A DNA stretch of 64,000 bases from Alloalcanivorax profundimaris (GTDB lineage Bacteria > Pseudomonadota > Gammaproteobacteria > Pseudomonadales > Alcanivoracaceae). The DNA lies in the NCBI RefSeq assembly GCF_015265435.1, contig NZ_JABJWH010000040.1, positions 62,001 to 126,000 of the forward strand, given 5' to 3'. The position numbers and the translations under genes are program-made. Below the pieces are notes generated by a model. That model was not told the DNA's origin and did no database searches. It worked only from the letters and a program-made list of their open reading frames with translations. Numbering within the stretch: the stretch's first letter is position 1; each line of letters begins with the position of its first letter. This document shows positions 47,013 to 55,780 of the stretch, in pieces.

Positions 47013-48379
47013 CGCACCACCACGAAGAAGATGCCGCCGTCGCGGTTCACCCGCAGCAGCAGGGCGGCGTCCTTGTCGTCCACGGCGCCACGCAATTCGT
47101 CCATGGAGGCCACGTCCTGGCGATTGGCGTTGATGATCACGTCGCCGCCGCGCAGGCCGGCCCGCCAGGCCGGAGAGTTGCGCTCCACGCCTTCCACCAG
47201 CACACCCTGGTCCACATGGCTCAGCTCGCCCTGGCGCAGGTCGCGCAGCTCGGCGCCCTTGAGGTAGTTGGAAATGGCGTCGCCGGCGCTTACTTGCTGG
47301 CTGGATTCGCTGATCACCGCGGTCACCTTGCGCGGCTTGCCGTCGCGCAGAATGCTCAGGGTGATCTTCTCGCCCACCGGCGACAGGCCCACCTTGTTGC
47401 GCAGGTCCGAGGCCCGGTTCACCGGCTGGCCGTCCACCGCGCGCACCACGTCGCCGGCCTTGAGGCCGGCTTTGGCGGCGGCGCTGTCCGCCAGCACATT
47501 GGTGATTACCACGCCCTTGCGCGCCTGCACATCCAGGGCCTCGGCCAGCTCGTCGCTGAGATCCTGCACGGTGACGCCGAGCACGCCACGGCGCACTTCG
47601 CCGTGCTCGATGAGCTGGGTCATCACGTTCTCGGCCATGTTGGTGGGGATGGCGAAGCCGATGCCCACGTTGCCGCCGGACGGCGCCAGGATGGCGGTGT
47701 TGATGCCCACCAGCTCGCCCTTCAGGTTGACCAGGGCGCCGCCGGAGTTGCCCGGGTTGATGGAGGCGTCGGTCTGGATGAAATTCTCATAGCCCTCGAT
47801 GCCCAGGCCGGTACGGCCCAGCGCCGAGACGATGCCGGAAGTCACGGTCTGGCCGAGGCCGAAGGGGTTGCCGATGGCGACCACGAAATCCCCCACCCGC
47901 AGGGACGAGGAATCCGCCAGCCGCACCTGGGTCAGGTCTTCCGCCTTCTCCAGCTTGAGTACCGCCAGGTCCACTTCCTGATCCAGGCCCACCAGCTCCG
48001 CGGACAGCTCGCGGCCGTCCTTGAGGGTCACCTCGATCTTGTCCGCGTTGCGGGCCACGTGGGCGTTGGTGAGCACATAGCCCTTGTCGGCGTCGACGAT
48101 CACGCCGGAACCGGCGGCCACCGCGCGGCGGGTGGGCGCCTGCTCGGGCAGGTCGAAGAAACGGCGGAAGAAGGGATCCTGCATGAGCGGATTCTGGGCC
48201 CGGCGCACCTGGGCTTCGATGGCGATGTTGACCACCGCCGGGGACACATCCTCGATCATCGGCGCCAGGGAGGGCAGGGCGCCGCCGTCCGGCGTCCGCT
48301 CCGGCAGGGCGGCGCCGGCGGTTTGCGAGAAGGCCAGCAAAACGGCGCCGGCCCAGGCCATCAGAACGTGCGGTTTCAT
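47009..48379 (-). CDS. Periplasmic DegP/DegQ-type serine protease (HtrA family)
   Basis: The 456-residue protein has a signal peptide (about 1-23, QTAGA), a trypsin-like domain with His in VLTNAHVA, Asp in DLAVLKL and Ser in NPGNSGGAL, and two PDZ domains (about 255-345 and 365-450). It degrades or refolds damaged exported proteins. The ATG at 48379 is the expected start; a TTG four codons upstream (48391) has a better ribosome site (GGAGG at eight bases) and may be used. The last four bases overlap the convergent haemoglobin gene. Confidence 0.94.
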   Translation of the reverse strand: MKPHVLMAWAGAVLLAFSQTAGAALPERTPDGGALPSLAPMIEDVSPAVVNIAIEAQVRRAQNPLMQDPFFRRFFDLPEQAPTRRAVAAGSGVIVDADKGYVLTNAHVARNADKIEVTLKDGRELSAELVGLDQEVDLAVLKLEKAEDLTQVRLADSSSLRVGDFVVAIGNPFGLGQTVTSGIVSALGRTGLGIEGYENFIQTDASINPGNSGGALVNLKGELVGINTAILAPSGGNVGIGFAIPTNMAENVMTQLIEHGEVRRGVLGVTVQDLSDELAEALDVQARKGVVITNVLADSAAAKAGLKAGDVVRAVDGQPVNRASDLRNKVGLSPVGEKITLSILRDGKPRKVTAVISESSQQVSAGDAISNYLKGAELRDLRQGELSHVDQGVLVEGVERNSPAWRAGLRGGDVIINANRQDVASMDELRGAVDDKDAALLLRVNRDGGIFFVVVR

Positions 48380-48447
48380 CGCTGCATACAAGGGTCGATC
48401 CTCCTGTACCACATGGATAACACGAGGGGTTCGACCGAAAAGTGTGA

Positions 48448-49113
48448 TCAGGGTTCCAGTTCGAAAATTCTGACCCGGTTGTAGTCGCTGGACTCGCCCA
48501 GATCCGGCCAGGTGGTGGCGTGCCAGTGGCCCAGCAGATGGAAGCCGGGCGGGTCCAGGTCGGGAATGCGCGAGTCCGCCAGCCACATGGGCAGGCCGGC
48601 GGCGTGGAAGCGTTCCAGCAGCGGCAGGTTGTCGCGGTCGTAGAGGATGTCCGCGGCGGTGAGCCGGTCCGCCCGCGCCAGGCTGGCTTCCAGGTCGTCG
48701 CTGAGCGTCACCGCCACGCCGTTGAGGAGGGCATTGGCCTCGGTGGCGGCCAGGGCGTCCGGGTCCAGGTCGCAGGCGATCACCTCGGCGGCGCCGGCCC
48801 GGGCGGCGGCGATCGCCACCACCCCGGAACCCGGCCCCACGTCCACCACGCGGCGGCCGCGCACCCAGTCCGGCCGTGCCAGCAGGTGGCGCGCCAGCAC
48901 CTGGCCGGAGGCCCAGCACAGCGCCCAGTAGGGCGGCGCTTCCATGAGCGCGTTGGCGACGTCCTGATCGAGCCGTTCGTCCACCAGCTTGTCCAGCAGC
49001 CACAGGGACAGCTCGGGCACCAGGGGCAGCGGCGTGGCCACCAGGCGGATGTCCGGCAGCAGCCGGTTCAGGCGCGCCTGCAGGGCGGCGGGCGGATCAG
49101 TCCTGTTCGCCAC
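48448..49113 (-). CDS. Class I SAM methyltransferase, ETFB-lysine/nicotinamide N-methylase-like
   Basis: The 221-residue protein has PYWALCWASGQVLARHLL (about 61-78) and the SAM motif VVDVGPGSGVVAIAAARAGA (89-108), then ACDLDPDALAATEANALLNG. The PYWA-xxW-SG stretch is typical of the METTL20/ETFB lysine methyltransferase group. The start is a GTG at 49113, and the gene overlaps the trmH stop by 17 bases. The target protein is unknown, though electron transfer flavoprotein is the natural guess from the family. Confidence 0.78.
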   Translation of the reverse strand: MANRTDPPAALQARLNRLLPDIRLVATPLPLVPELSLWLLDKLVDERLDQDVANALMEAPPYWALCWASGQVLARHLLARPDWVRGRRVVDVGPGSGVVAIAAARAGAAEVIACDLDPDALAATEANALLNGVAVTLSDDLEASLARADRLTAADILYDRDNLPLLERFHAAGLPMWLADSRIPDLDPPGFHLLGHWHATTWPDLGESSDYNRVRIFELEP

Positions 49114-49798
49114 GGCGGATCGCCTCGCTGAGCAGGAAATTGAAGCGCCGGGGATCGGCGATCTCGCCGGCCTCGTTGAGGGCCGGGTAGGGCACGCCGT
49201 ATTGGCGGCAGTGCGCCGCCAGCCGGGGGTGGGACCATTGGAACAGGGTGTGCTGGTAGGTGGCCGGGTCCACGCGGCGGCGATCGTAGAGGCCGGCGGC
49301 GCGGCGCTGCTCGCAGACCTCGGCGAGGATGATGGCCGCCGCCACGCTGACGTTGAACGACGCCACCATGCCCATCATCGGAATGATCACGTGCTCGTCC
49401 GCCGCCTCGGCGGCCGCTTCGCTGACGCCGAACTTCTCGGTGCCCAGCAGCAGCGTCGTGGGGCGGGTGTAGTCCAGCTCCCGGTAGGGCACGGCGCGCT
49501 CGGAGAAGTGCGCCGCCAGGACCTGCATGCCCTGGTCGCGGACCCGGCGGATCGCCTCCTCGCCATCGTCGTGGTAGTGAATGTTCACCCAACGCTGGGA
49601 CCCCAGGGCGGTGCCCGCCGGGAAGCGCGCCAGGTTGTCCGGCAGCGCCGCGTGCACATCGAGAATGCCCACCGCGTCGCAGGTGCGCACGATGGCGGCG
49701 ATGTTATGGGGTTTGTGCACCCCGTCCATGATCACGCTGAGATCCGGCTGACGGCGGTCCAGGGTGGCCCGCAGGCGCGCGTGGCGTTCCGGGGTCAT
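49097..49798 (-). CDS. trmH: tRNA (guanosine-18-2'-O)-methyltransferase
   Basis: The 233-residue SPOUT enzyme has RQPDLSVIMDGVHKPHNIAA (about 17-36), IVRTCDAVGI, LLLGTEKFGVS and IPMMGMVASFNVSVAAAII, with strong likeness to E. coli TrmH. It methylates the ribose of G18 in tRNA. It is divergent from the CoA transferase gene and coupled to the methyltransferase gene downstream. Confidence 0.94.
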   Translation of the reverse strand: MTPERHARLRATLDRRQPDLSVIMDGVHKPHNIAAIVRTCDAVGILDVHAALPDNLARFPAGTALGSQRWVNIHYHDDGEEAIRRVRDQGMQVLAAHFSERAVPYRELDYTRPTTLLLGTEKFGVSEAAAEAADEHVIIPMMGMVASFNVSVAAAIILAEVCEQRRAAGLYDRRRVDPATYQHTLFQWSHPRLAAHCRQYGVPYPALNEAGEIADPRRFNFLLSEAIRRGEQD

Positions 49799-49888
49799 GG
49801 CGTCTCCTGGTGTCGGGAAAGGCGCGATTGTAGCAAAGTCCCGCCGTCTTCCGGACAATGGCGACCCTGGCAAAGCAAAGGATTGAGC

Positions 49889-51085
49889 ATGAACGAACGC
49901 GCGCTGCCCCTGGCCGGGGTCAAGGTGGTGGAACTGGGACAACTGATCGCCGGGCCCTTCGCCGGCACGCTGCTGGCCTACTTCGGCGCCGAGGTGATCA
50001 AGGTGGAGCCCCCGGGCGGCGACCCGATCCGTGGCTGGCGCAAGCTGGACGACAGCGGCACCTCGTTCTGGTGGCGCAGCATCGGCCGCAACAAACGTTC
50101 CGTGACCCTGGACCTGAAGAGCGACGCCGGCCGTGATCTGGCCGCCCGGCTGATCGACGGCGCCGACGTGCTGATCGAGAATTTCCGCCCCGGCACCCTG
50201 GAAAAATGGGGGCTGGGCCCGGAGCGCTTCACCGACAGCAACCCGGGGCTGATCTACACGCGCATTTCCGGTTACGGCCAGGACGGCCCCTACGCGGACA
50301 AGCCCGGCTACGCCTCGGTGTGCGAAGGCATCGGCGGGCTGCGCTACGTCAACGGCTTCCCCGGCGAACGGCCGGTGCGGCCCAATCTATCCCTGGGCGA
50401 CACCGTGGCCGGCCTGCACGCCGCCCTGGGTATCCTGCTGGCGCTGTTCGAGCGGCGCGGCAGCGGCCTCGGTCAGGTGGTGGACGTGGCGCTCTATGAA
50501 ACCGTGTTCAATCTGCTGGAGGCGGTGATTCCCGAGTTCGACGGCGCCGGGCTGATCCGCGAGCCCGCCGGGTCCACGGTCACCGGCATCGTGCCGACCA
50601 ACACCTACCGCTGCGCCGACGGCAAGTACGTGATCATCGGTGGCAACGGCGACTCCATCTTCAAGCGGCTGATGACCACCGCTGGCCGAGTCGACCTGGC
50701 CGACGACCCGCGCCTGGCCGACAACGCCGGCCGGGTGGAACACGAAGCGGAAGTGGACGGCGCCATCGAGGCCTGGTGCGCCACCCTGGACAGCGCCGAG
50801 GTGCTGCGCCTTCTGGAGGACGCCCGGGTGCCCTGCGGGCCGATCTACAGCGCCGCGGACATGATGGCCGACCCGCATTTCCAGGCGCGCGGCCTGTTCC
50901 AGCAGGTGGAGATCAACGGCAAGCCGCTCAGGATTCCCGCCATCGCCCCGCGCCTGGCCGGCACCCCCGGCGGCACCCGCTGGCCCGGCGGCGAGGCCGG
51001 TGGCCACACCGAGGCGGTGCTGCGCGAGCTGGGCCTCGACGAGGAGGAGGTCCGCCGGCTGCGCGCCGACGGCGTCATCGGTTAA
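49889..51085 (+). CDS. Family III CoA transferase (CaiB/BaiF)
   Basis: The 398-residue protein has LAGVKVVELGQLIAGPFAGT, GADVLIENFRPGTLEKWGLG and the catalytic Asp171 in LSLGDTVAGL. Family III transferases move CoA between carboxylic acids by way of an Asp-CoA thioester. AAGGA precedes the ATG. The substrate cannot be read; relatives act on carnitine, bile acids, aromatic acids or oxalate-type acids. It is convergent with the beta-helix gene (8-base gap). Confidence 0.92.
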   Translation: MNERALPLAGVKVVELGQLIAGPFAGTLLAYFGAEVIKVEPPGGDPIRGWRKLDDSGTSFWWRSIGRNKRSVTLDLKSDAGRDLAARLIDGADVLIENFRPGTLEKWGLGPERFTDSNPGLIYTRISGYGQDGPYADKPGYASVCEGIGGLRYVNGFPGERPVRPNLSLGDTVAGLHAALGILLALFERRGSGLGQVVDVALYETVFNLLEAVIPEFDGAGLIREPAGSTVTGIVPTNTYRCADGKYVIIGGNGDSIFKRLMTTAGRVDLADDPRLADNAGRVEHEAEVDGAIEAWCATLDSAEVLRLLEDARVPCGPIYSAADMMADPHFQARGLFQQVEINGKPLRIPAIAPRLAGTPGGTRWPGGEAGGHTEAVLRELGLDEEEVRRLRADGVIG

Positions 51086-51093
51086 GCGGAGAA

Positions 51094-52713
51094 TCAATTG
51101 AGCGGGAAGTCGGTCCAGCCGTCGGTCCACACCCGGGCGGCGCCGGGCCGCACCGCGCCCAGGTAGAGCGCGGTCTCGTCCCAGAATTCGCCCTGGGGCG
51201 GGGTGGCGGCGCCGTTCTTCAGCGGCGAGGCGCTGCCCGGCGTGTAGTCGGGCCGCGCCAGATCCACCGCGTTGCGCGAGAACAGCGGGTCCTCGCCGAA
51301 GCGCATCCCCGGCAGCGCCTGGAAATAGAGGTGTTCATCCAGGCCGGCGTCGTCGTCGCCGCTTTCGCTTTCGTCCTCGAACCAGGTCACGCCACGGGCG
51401 CCCACGTTGTGCACCAGCACCGCGTCGAAGGTGAGGGTGCCGTCGTTCAGATTGACCACCGTGCTGGCGTCCTGGATGTCCAGGGTTTCGCCGGAGAAAC
51501 CACTGATCACCAGATTGTGGAAATGGCCGCCGGTGCCCTCGCGCAGGGTCATGGCGCGCTGGTGCTGGCCGTGGCTGCGCGGGCTGATCAGGGAGACGTT
51601 GTACATCACCGGCTCCGAGCGCGGGCGGGCGTCATGGCGGTCGCCGTTGTTGTCCGCCTCGAAGGCGTTGTCGCCGTTGCTGCTGTACTGCTGGGCGATC
51701 AGGAACTGCACCCGGCCGCGCCAGCCCCAGTCCCAGTCCAGGGAATCGTCGCCGGCGCCGGTGATCAGGATGTGGCGCAGGTCGGCGGTGCCGCCGAACA
51801 GCTCGATGCCGTCGTCCAGGGCACGGTGCACCTGCACATGGCGGACGATGGTGCCGCTGCCGCAGCCGCCCAGGGTCAGGCCGTTCAGTTCGTTGTTGGC
51901 GTACACCTCGAAGCCGGCGAATTCGATGCGCGCGTATTCCAGCACGCCGCAGCTGCCGTTGGCGTTGTCGCCGCCAAAGGCGCCGCGCGGGTCGTTGTCC
52001 GGCACGCCCTCGATCTGAGCGTCGAGCTGGTTCACCGGCGCGTCGCCGAGCAGTACCACGCCGCCCCAGTCGCCGGCCTGGCGGGTGCCATCCGCCTGAT
52101 TGCTGGTGAACACCACCGGCGCGTCGGCGCGGCCGGCGGCGTGCAGGCTGGCCGCCCGGGTCACCACCAGGGCCGAGCCGGGGCGCCCTTCCACGCGCGC
52201 GCCGGCGTCGATGGTGAGCCGGCCGCTCTCCACGTAGACGATGCCATCCAGAATCCAGGTGCGGTCGGCGCCCCAGTGCTGGTCGCCGTTGAGGGTGCCG
52301 CTCACCACCTGTTCGCCGGCCACCATCACCATCAGCGGCCGGTACAGCAACACGGCGGCGATCAGCGCCGCCACCGCGGCGGCCGCCGCCAGCCAGGGCC
52401 AGGGGCGGGACCGGTCGCCACCGGTGGTGGCCGCCGGTGCCGGCGCCGGTCGCGGCGGCGTGGTCTGGCCGGGCTGGCGGCCCAGCAGCACGCCCTGGCG
52501 GTTGGCGGTCTTGAGCTGGCGGCCCAGGTCGCGGATGCGGGGGTTGTCGCTGGTCAGCGCCTGCTCGATCACCTCGGCGCGGTATTCCGAATCGTTGAGC
52601 AGGGTGTTGAAGTGGATGAAACGCAGCCCGCCACCGCCCTCGCGGTCGTAGTTCTGCTTCAGCTGCCACAGCAACTCCACCAGCCGCGCCCGCGGCGAAG
52701 ACTCGGCGCTCAT
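51094..52713 (-). CDS. Membrane-anchored right-handed beta-helix protein of unknown function
   Basis: The 539-residue protein has an N-terminal cytoplasmic region (about 1-100, helical, then a Pro/Ala linker), one membrane helix (about 107-127), and a periplasmic part (130-539) with regular short strands, Gly-Asn-Asp turns and repeated N-G-D patterns as in pectate-lyase-like parallel beta-helices (for example GNGDN-type turns and GGTADLRHILITGAGDDSLD). GAGGGGG precedes the ATG at 52713. I do not recognise the family. The folding suggests carbohydrate binding or a surface role, facing the periplasm, with the N-terminal domain sensing or holding a partner inside. It has no clear catalytic set. 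Confidence 0.7.
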   Translation of the reverse strand: MSAESSPRARLVELLWQLKQNYDREGGGGLRFIHFNTLLNDSEYRAEVIEQALTSDNPRIRDLGRQLKTANRQGVLLGRQPGQTTPPRPAPAPAATTGGDRSRPWPWLAAAAAVAALIAAVLLYRPLMVMVAGEQVVSGTLNGDQHWGADRTWILDGIVYVESGRLTIDAGARVEGRPGSALVVTRAASLHAAGRADAPVVFTSNQADGTRQAGDWGGVVLLGDAPVNQLDAQIEGVPDNDPRGAFGGDNANGSCGVLEYARIEFAGFEVYANNELNGLTLGGCGSGTIVRHVQVHRALDDGIELFGGTADLRHILITGAGDDSLDWDWGWRGRVQFLIAQQYSSNGDNAFEADNNGDRHDARPRSEPVMYNVSLISPRSHGQHQRAMTLREGTGGHFHNLVISGFSGETLDIQDASTVVNLNDGTLTFDAVLVHNVGARGVTWFEDESESGDDDAGLDEHLYFQALPGMRFGEDPLFSRNAVDLARPDYTPGSASPLKNGAATPPQGEFWDETALYLGAVRPGAARVWTDGWTDFPLN

Positions 52714-52786
52714 GCTCAACCCCCTCGGAAAATGTTCCTAACGTCCGGGAGTCTGAAGGGTGCCCATGACCGCTTTATGAAGGTTT

Positions 52787-53008
52787 GCAAGCTACAAGCA
52801 GGCCGTGCTGGAGAAGGGGGCCATGCCAATGGCGGGGCGCCAGTTGAAAGTTACAAGTGGCAAGTTGAAGCGCGGGCGGGGGGCCACGAGACGGCAGGGC
52901 CGTGCCCGCGCTTAAGGGAATTCAGAACCGCGACCGGCCTTCCCGGCCGAAGGCCACGGGAAAGCCGCGCGGCCTCCCGCTTCAACTTTCAACTTGAAAC
53001 TTGCAGCT
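52787..53008. repeat. Degenerate inverted repeats between the beta-helix and GMC genes
   Basis: A motif with GTTGAAAGTTACAAGTGG and CAAGTTGAAGCG (52843-52872) recurs inverted at 52977-53008 (CGCTTCAACTTTCAACTTGA), and a fragment GCAAGCTACAAGCAGGCC is at 52787-52804. They differ from the GCGACTTCAGTCGC family. The right arm abuts the GMC gene stop. No gene is visible in this 293-base gap. Confidence 0.55.
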
Positions 53009-54599
53009 ATTCCGCCAGGATCTTGTCGGCGGCTTTCTCGGCGATCATCACCGTGGGGGCGTTGGTGTTGCCGCCGATCAGGGTCGGCATGATGGAGGCG
53101 TCCACCACGCGCAGGCCTTCCAGGCCGTGCACCTTCAGGTCCGGGTCCACCACCGCCTGATCGTCCACGCCCATCTTGCAGGTGCCCACCGGGTGGTAGA
53201 TGTTGTCGCACTTTTCGCGCAGGAAGGCGCGGATCTGCTCGTCGCTTTGCACGCCGTCGCCGGGCAGGATCTCGGCGCCGCGCCACGGCGCCAGGGCGTC
53301 CTGGGCCATGATCCGGCGCATCGCCTTGACGCCACGCACCATGCCTTCCATATCGTCCGGATGGCTCAGGAAGCGCGGGTCGATGAGCGCCGGCGAGCGC
53401 GGGTTGGCGTCCGCCAGGCCGATGCTGCCACGGCTCTTGGGGCGCAGGATGCAGACGTGGCCGGAGTAGCCGTGGCCGAAGCTGAACAGCCAGTTGAGAC
53501 CATGGTTGTCGAGCTTGGCGGCGGTCAGGTGGAGTTGCAGGTCCGGGCGCGGCTCCTCCGCGCGCGACTTGATGAAGCCGCCGGCCTCGGCCACGTTGGA
53601 GGTGAGCTGGCCGTTGCGGTGCGCGAAGAAATTCCACAGCGCCTTGGCGCCGGTGAAGGGCAGCTCCCAGGAGCCCAGCGACAGGGTGTCGTGGCGGCGG
53701 TTGCGGTGCACCACCAGGACGTCCGGGTGGTCCTGCAGGTTTTCGCCCACGCCGGGAAGCTCGTGGACCAGGGGGATGCCATGGCGGGCCAGTTCCTCGC
53801 CGGGGCCCACGCCGGACAGCTTCAGCAGTTGCGGCGAGTTGATGGCGCCGCCGCACAGGATCACCTGGCCGCCCTCGATGGTTTCCTCCCGGCCCTTGCG
53901 TTCCAGGCGCACGCCGGTGGCGCGCTTGCCGTCGAACTCCACCCGGTGCACCAGGGCCTCGGTGAGCACGGTCAGGTTGTCGCGCTCCATGGCCGGATGC
54001 AGGTAGCCGCGCGCCACGCCCCAGCGCTCGCCGTCTTTCTGGTTGACCTTGTACAGCGCCACGCCTTCCTGAACGTCGTTGTTGAAGTCGTCGGTGGCCG
54101 GGTGGCCGGCCTGCACGCCGGCCCGGACGAAGGCGTCGCTGACCGGGTGGCGGAAGCGCAGCTCGGCGATGTTCAGGTTGCCCTGGTCGCCGTGGAATTC
54201 GTTGGCGCCGGGTTCGTAGTGCTCGGAGCGCTTGAACAGCGGCAGTACGTCCCGATAGCTCCAGCCGGGATTACCCAGGGATTCCCAGTGGTCGTAGTCC
54301 CAGGGGTGGCCCCGGGTGTAGCACATGGCGTTCACCGCCGAGGAACCGCCCAGGGTCTTGCCCCGGGGAATATAGATCTGGCGGTTGTTTAGCGCTTTCT
54401 GTGGCACCGTGTAGTAGCGCCAGTTGCGGGCGTTGGAGCGCATCAGCCAGATGATGCCCGCGGGAATGCGCACGAACAGGCTGTTGTCGTCCGGGCCGGC
54501 CTCGATCAGGCACACCTTGTTGTTGGGATTTTCCGATAGGCGATTGGCCAGAACGCAGCCGGCGGAGCCGGCGCCCACGATCACATAGTCGAACTGCAT
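53007..54599 (-). CDS. GMC-family FAD alcohol dehydrogenase (choline dehydrogenase / AlkJ-like)
   Basis: The 530-residue protein has the FAD motif VIVGAGSAGCVLANRLSE (6-23), the GMC signature GKTLGGSSAVNAMCYTRG (about 80-97), and the catalytic His in YHPVGTCKMG (about 468), with GNTNAPTVMIAEKAAD at the end. GMC dehydrogenases oxidise primary alcohols or choline; AlkJ-type enzymes do so in alkane breakdown. It does not sit in a bet or alk operon here, so the substrate is open. A palindrome overlaps its promoter region at 54623. Confidence 0.93.
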   Translation of the reverse strand: MQFDYVIVGAGSAGCVLANRLSENPNNKVCLIEAGPDDNSLFVRIPAGIIWLMRSNARNWRYYTVPQKALNNRQIYIPRGKTLGGSSAVNAMCYTRGHPWDYDHWESLGNPGWSYRDVLPLFKRSEHYEPGANEFHGDQGNLNIAELRFRHPVSDAFVRAGVQAGHPATDDFNNDVQEGVALYKVNQKDGERWGVARGYLHPAMERDNLTVLTEALVHRVEFDGKRATGVRLERKGREETIEGGQVILCGGAINSPQLLKLSGVGPGEELARHGIPLVHELPGVGENLQDHPDVLVVHRNRRHDTLSLGSWELPFTGAKALWNFFAHRNGQLTSNVAEAGGFIKSRAEEPRPDLQLHLTAAKLDNHGLNWLFSFGHGYSGHVCILRPKSRGSIGLADANPRSPALIDPRFLSHPDDMEGMVRGVKAMRRIMAQDALAPWRGAEILPGDGVQSDEQIRAFLREKCDNIYHPVGTCKMGVDDQAVVDPDLKVHGLEGLRVVDASIMPTLIGGNTNAPTVMIAEKAADKILAE

Positions 54600-55011
54600 G
54601 GCGCCCCCTGGGAGAATAAAAGTGTCATTGAACAATGGCAGTATATCGGGGCGATTGCACCGATGTGATTGACCTTTTGTATCCGCGCCCCGGCCAATGC
54701 GCCCCGGGCCGGAACGCGGCGCGGTTGCGGATTCGACGCCGGGCTGTTTATGATTTGTGCAATTCTGCTTTCTGATTAGCCGGTCGCGGTCGGTTAACCA
54801 GAGACCAGGGCAGGCCGCGCCGGACCGGAGCCGAACCCGGGCCTGGGCGCGCCGCCGCGAAGCGCGGTCGAAGCCGGATGCGCATCCCGCCTTCCATCCG
54901 CCCGTCACCGTATCGTCGTTATCCAAGGTGGCGCCCGCCGCGCGCGGGCGGCACCGGCAGGAAACTCCCGCCAGCGCGGGTTTGAAGTCGTCGGACGGGC
55001 GAGGTCGTCGA
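54600..55011. other. 412-base intergenic region with no gene
   Basis: Between the divergent GMC and HNH genes. It holds the palindrome at 54623-54640 and, near the HNH gene, GC-rich stems (CGCCCGC 54932-54938 with GCGGGCG 54944-54950). No small gene with a ribosome site was seen. The middle part is unusually Arg/Pro-coding GC-rich sequence without family likeness. Confidence 0.5.
54623..54645 (-). promoter_or_regulatory. Palindromic site in the GMC dehydrogenase promoter
   Basis: TGTCATTG-AA-CAATGGCA (54623-54640) is an 18-base palindrome with one mismatch, 24 bases before the ATG. TATACT (54645-54640, minus strand) beside it is a good -10, so a bound regulator would block transcription. No regulator gene is next to it. 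Confidence 0.5.
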
Positions 55012-55572
55012 ATGAGTGAACGAATACTGCGGTTGGACAAGGCCGGCACGCCGGTGGAGTGGCTGGACTGGCAGGCCGCGGCGGTGCTGTACGCCCGGGG
55101 GTTGGTGACCTGGACCCTGGGCGACGTGATCTACCAGCTGCGCGGCGGGGTCAGCCGGCTCACCGGCGACCGCTCCCGCCTGATGCTGCATTCCATCATC
55201 GCCTGCGATGGCCTGGCCAGCCCGCGCCGCCGCACCCGGCCGCCGCTCACTAACCGGGCCCTGTTCCGCCGCGACCAGCACTTGTGCCTGTACTGCGGCA
55301 AACACTTCCCGGAAGCCCGACTCACCCGCGACCACATCCGCCCCACCTCCCGGGGTGGCCGTGACAACTGGCTCAACGTCGTGGCCGCCTGCCGCCGCTG
55401 CAACCAGCACAAGGGCAATCGCCTGCCCGAGGAAATCGGCATGGAACTGCTGGCACTGCCCTATGTGCCGAACATGGCCGAGTACCTGGCGCTGATCAAC
55501 AGCCACCGCATCCGCGGCGACCAGATGGAATTCCTGCGCGGGCAGTTCGGTAAGAACAGCCGGCTGCTTTAG
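55012..55572 (+). CDS. HNH endonuclease-family protein
   Basis: The 186-residue protein contains an HNH domain with a zinc site: CLYC (92-95), the DH catalytic pair (107-108, in TRDHIRPTSRGGRDNW), Asn119 and CRRC (127-130) with NQHKGNR. The N-terminal 80 residues carry a short conserved block found in single-gene chromosomal HNH proteins of gammaproteobacteria. GAGG lies eight bases before the ATG at 55012. No restriction or phage genes are nearby, so a housekeeping or repair role is more likely than phage defence. Confidence 0.85.
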   Translation: MSERILRLDKAGTPVEWLDWQAAAVLYARGLVTWTLGDVIYQLRGGVSRLTGDRSRLMLHSIIACDGLASPRRRTRPPLTNRALFRRDQHLCLYCGKHFPEARLTRDHIRPTSRGGRDNWLNVVAACRRCNQHKGNRLPEEIGMELLALPYVPNMAEYLALINSHRIRGDQMEFLRGQFGKNSRLL

Positions 55573-55612
55573 AGCCCGGTAACCGTTCATTTTGTCCCGA
55601 CGAAACCAAGCG

Positions 55613-55640
55613 CAAAAAAAACGGCGCCCAATGGGCGCCG
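55613..55640 (-). terminator. Rho-independent terminator for the minus-strand unknown gene
   Basis: CGGCGCCC/GGGCGCCG (55622-55640) with a short loop and eight T residues on the minus strand (55621-55614). It lies 140 bases past the stop of the gene ending at 55781. The intervening 55641-55780 shows no gene. Confidence 0.85.
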
Positions 55641-55780
55641 ATGAATCGTTTGGCTCGGGAGAGCTATTACGGAGCCGAAACTCCGCTGTCGACGGATGGG
55701 ACCTCGTCGACAAGAGAAAGTATGTTCGTGACCTGGTTCAAAAACATTAGCTGTACAGCCGTTCACAAACGATTCGTTGG

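Noticed and set aside
55012-55572. HNH protein as part of a phage-defence or restriction system.
   Set aside because: No methylase, helicase, sensor or phage gene lies nearby; single chromosomal HNH genes of this type are widespread.
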